Of a DNA stretch of 64,000 nt, positions 62,763 through 64,000 are shown in pieces; within the stretch, counting starts at the first letter, position 1, and each line of letters starts with the position of its first letter. Origin of the DNA: Flavobacterium sp. SUN052. Its GTDB lineage: Bacteria > Bacteroidota > Bacteroidia > Flavobacteriales > Flavobacteriaceae. A model generated the notes under the pieces. It ran no database searches and was not told the DNA's origin. It saw nothing but the letters and a program-made list of their open reading frames with translations. The position numbers were made by a program, and so were the translations under genes. The stretch covers positions 62,001-126,000 of the forward strand of contig NZ_JAPQNS010000016.1 of the NCBI RefSeq assembly GCF_028867935.1, in the 5' to 3' direction.

Positions 62763-63836
62763 TTACCGGCGGGGAGGCCAGCCGAGGGGTGGTTCAAGTT
62801 GCGATTGCGGGTAGGCGCTCAAACAGGTGCCCGGCGCAATGAATTTAGCGCCGAATAGAAGCACAAACCGCCCATAATTGAGGGTGTCGCCGGGGATGGT
62901 GACGCGCTGCCGACTTACGGCCGAGGCTCCAAAATAGCCCAGAGCCAGCCGGATGGTATCGTCGCCTGCCTGTCGCACGTTTCCCTCAATTGAAGCGGGT
63001 TGGGCATCAAACAACGAACCCGTACGGTTGCTTTGCTGCTCATACCGTTGCCAGTACTGAAAAGCCTCTCTAGTTAGTGAAAACTGACGCACCTCCACAT
63101 ACTGAGGGCCAATAGCATAAACCGGCGGACTCCACACTAGCCGATTGGCAATCCGGTTCCCGTTGATAAGCGCGTCGGATAGTACCTCGCCCAACGGTCC
63201 ATAATACGGCACCCAACAACTGCAGGTATTGCACAGAGATATGGAGTTGCGTGGTGGGTTAAGCGGGTCTGAACCAGTCCAGCGTAGCAGGTAGCCGTAC
63301 GAAGCCCAACGATAATAATTGCCGGGGGTGGGTGGGTCCTGGGTGTTGATCCGAATATCAAATACGTCTGGTTGTCCCAGGTCTTGCCGCTGTCGGCGAT
63401 ATTGTACATTGAGCGAATCAAGAGTGGCAACGGGAGCCATTAATTCGGGCTTCGAGACGTACCGCTGCCCGTCGGGTAATTGCACCGACAGCGAATACCG
63501 TCGCCCCGGCTGACCCCTCAGTGCAGGGTCTCGCATCCAGTAAAACGCCGGATTCAGGGGGTCTTGTTCCAGCCGGGCGCGGTTGCCGCTATCGTCACTT
63601 ACAAACGCAATAGCCCCGTTGATGGCTAGTTCTTTTGGAATAAGCAAACTGCTCTGCAAATTTCCTGAATAGGTCAGTTTGATGAGGTAAGGGGGCGGTT
63701 CATCAGTAATCAGCCCTTCGACCACCAGCCGACGTTCCGTTTGGCGAATCGGGAGCGATACCGGTTCGACGCAGGCTGTCAGGGCAATTACCAGTAAAAG
63801 TATCGTAACTATTGAGCGGATTGAGCGTGTGGTCAT
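62763..63836 (-). CDS. DUF4249 lipoprotein
   Basis: The ATG at 63836 gives MTTRSIRSIVTILLLVIALTAC, a lipoprotein signal with the lipidated Cys at residue 22; a longer reading from 63887 overlaps the upstream gene. The body has DUF4249 marks: RRLVVEGLITDEPPPYLIKLTYSGN, IAFVSDDSGNRARLE, RRYSLSVQLPDGQRYVS and a Trp/Tyr-rich C-terminal half. Such proteins are outer-membrane lipoproteins encoded beside TonB receptors and may act as substrate-binding or accessory subunits. It lies 16 bp after the kelch-like gene and 20 bp before the receptor gene. Confidence 0.92.
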   Translation of the reverse strand: MTTRSIRSIVTILLLVIALTACVEPVSLPIRQTERRLVVEGLITDEPPPYLIKLTYSGNLQSSLLIPKELAINGAIAFVSDDSGNRARLEQDPLNPAFYWMRDPALRGQPGRRYSLSVQLPDGQRYVSKPELMAPVATLDSLNVQYRRQRQDLGQPDVFDIRINTQDPPTPGNYYRWASYGYLLRWTGSDPLNPPRNSISLCNTCSCWVPYYGPLGEVLSDALINGNRIANRLVWSPPVYAIGPQYVEVRQFSLTREAFQYWQRYEQQSNRTGSLFDAQPASIEGNVRQAGDDTIRLALGYFGASAVSRQRVTIPGDTLNYGRFVLLFGAKFIAPGTCLSAYPQSQLEPPLGWPPRR

Positions 63837-63852
63837 TGGATAGGGTAGGGGT

Positions 63853-64000
63853 TCAGGGAATAAATTCCCACCAGTCTGTGCAGGCAACTTGCCGCACAGC
63901 CACCGTTGAGGTCGATTGTGCTTCGTAGCCCCAGCCGAGGTAGGCCCGTTTGTTCGCGCTCATAACAGCCAGAAAGCGGTTACCCTGGCCGGGATAGTCT
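63853..64000 (-). CDS. C-terminal fragment of a kelch-like protein (5' end outside window)
   Basis: Only the last 49 codons are present, ending DWWEFIP-stop. The visible part, LAVMSANKRAYLGWGYEA...CTDWWEFIP, ends with a kelch-type D-WWE-x-P blade motif, like the multi-blade proteins that precede DUF4249 and TonB-receptor genes in Spirosoma relatives. Too little is present for a firmer call. Confidence 0.6.
   Translation of the reverse strand, partial: DYPGQGNRFLAVMSANKRAYLGWGYEAQSTSTVAVRQVACTDWWEFIP

Overview
The window comes from a member of the phylum Bacteroidota, most likely a Cytophagales bacterium of the Spirosoma/Spirosomaceae type. The signs are a gliding-motility/type IX sorting C-terminus, TonB receptors with carboxypeptidase-like N-domains, a DUF4249 lipoprotein, LytTR two-component systems, secreted S74 'tail fibre' proteins, weak or absent Shine-Dalgarno sequences and TAnnTTTG-type -7 boxes. 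The window is chromosomal. I see no rRNA, tRNA, CRISPR array, prophage or transposase.

Layout. (1) Positions 1-17892, minus strand: one long, tightly packed gene block that I regard as the most interesting part. In transcription order it holds a small exported protein, a trypsin-like serine peptidase, a 1146-residue DUF6603-like protein, three giant proteins of no known function (1092, 1645 and 626 residues), a thermolysin-like (M4-type) peptidase and a metallo-beta-lactamase-fold hydrolase that runs off the left edge. The two peptidases and the giant proteins carry no recognisable signal peptide. The 1092-residue protein contains an NPGGGVL repeat. A REPIN-like double hairpin sits between two of the giant genes. 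(2) 18270-27004: a YitT-family membrane protein, a 1759-residue secreted M43-like metalloprotease with about ten FN3 domains, a DUF1080 protein and a GH30 glycosidase. (3) 27019-36243: a PIF1-like helicase, a LytS/LytTR two-component pair, a DUF5694-like protein, a small beta-barrel protein and an outer-membrane TonB-type receptor. (4) 36332-45222: a T9SS-sorted adhesin-like protein, an FGGY sugar kinase, a permease/substrate-binding fusion of the glycine-betaine/choline type whose binding domain appears circularly permuted, a Tat-exported sugar isomerase-like protein, a small lipoprotein and oligoendopeptidase F. (5) 45278-50679: a BlaI/M56 regulatory pair with two clear operators, an isolated nuoH, and asnS. 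(6) 50835-56198: a NarL-type regulator, a 7TM histidine kinase and two tandem S74 fibre-like proteins; two matching CCCC-GGGG palindromes lie between the kinase and the fibre genes. (7) 56209-64000: two glycosyltransferase-type genes, two convergent L,D-transpeptidases separated by a 39-bp perfect inverted repeat, and a TonB receptor/DUF4249/kelch-like operon cut by the right edge.

Three short palindromic repeat families are scattered between genes; a copy of one of them lies inside the coding sequence of the second S74 gene. Family names were assigned by reading motifs, not by database search; where I am relying on memory of a family this is stated.
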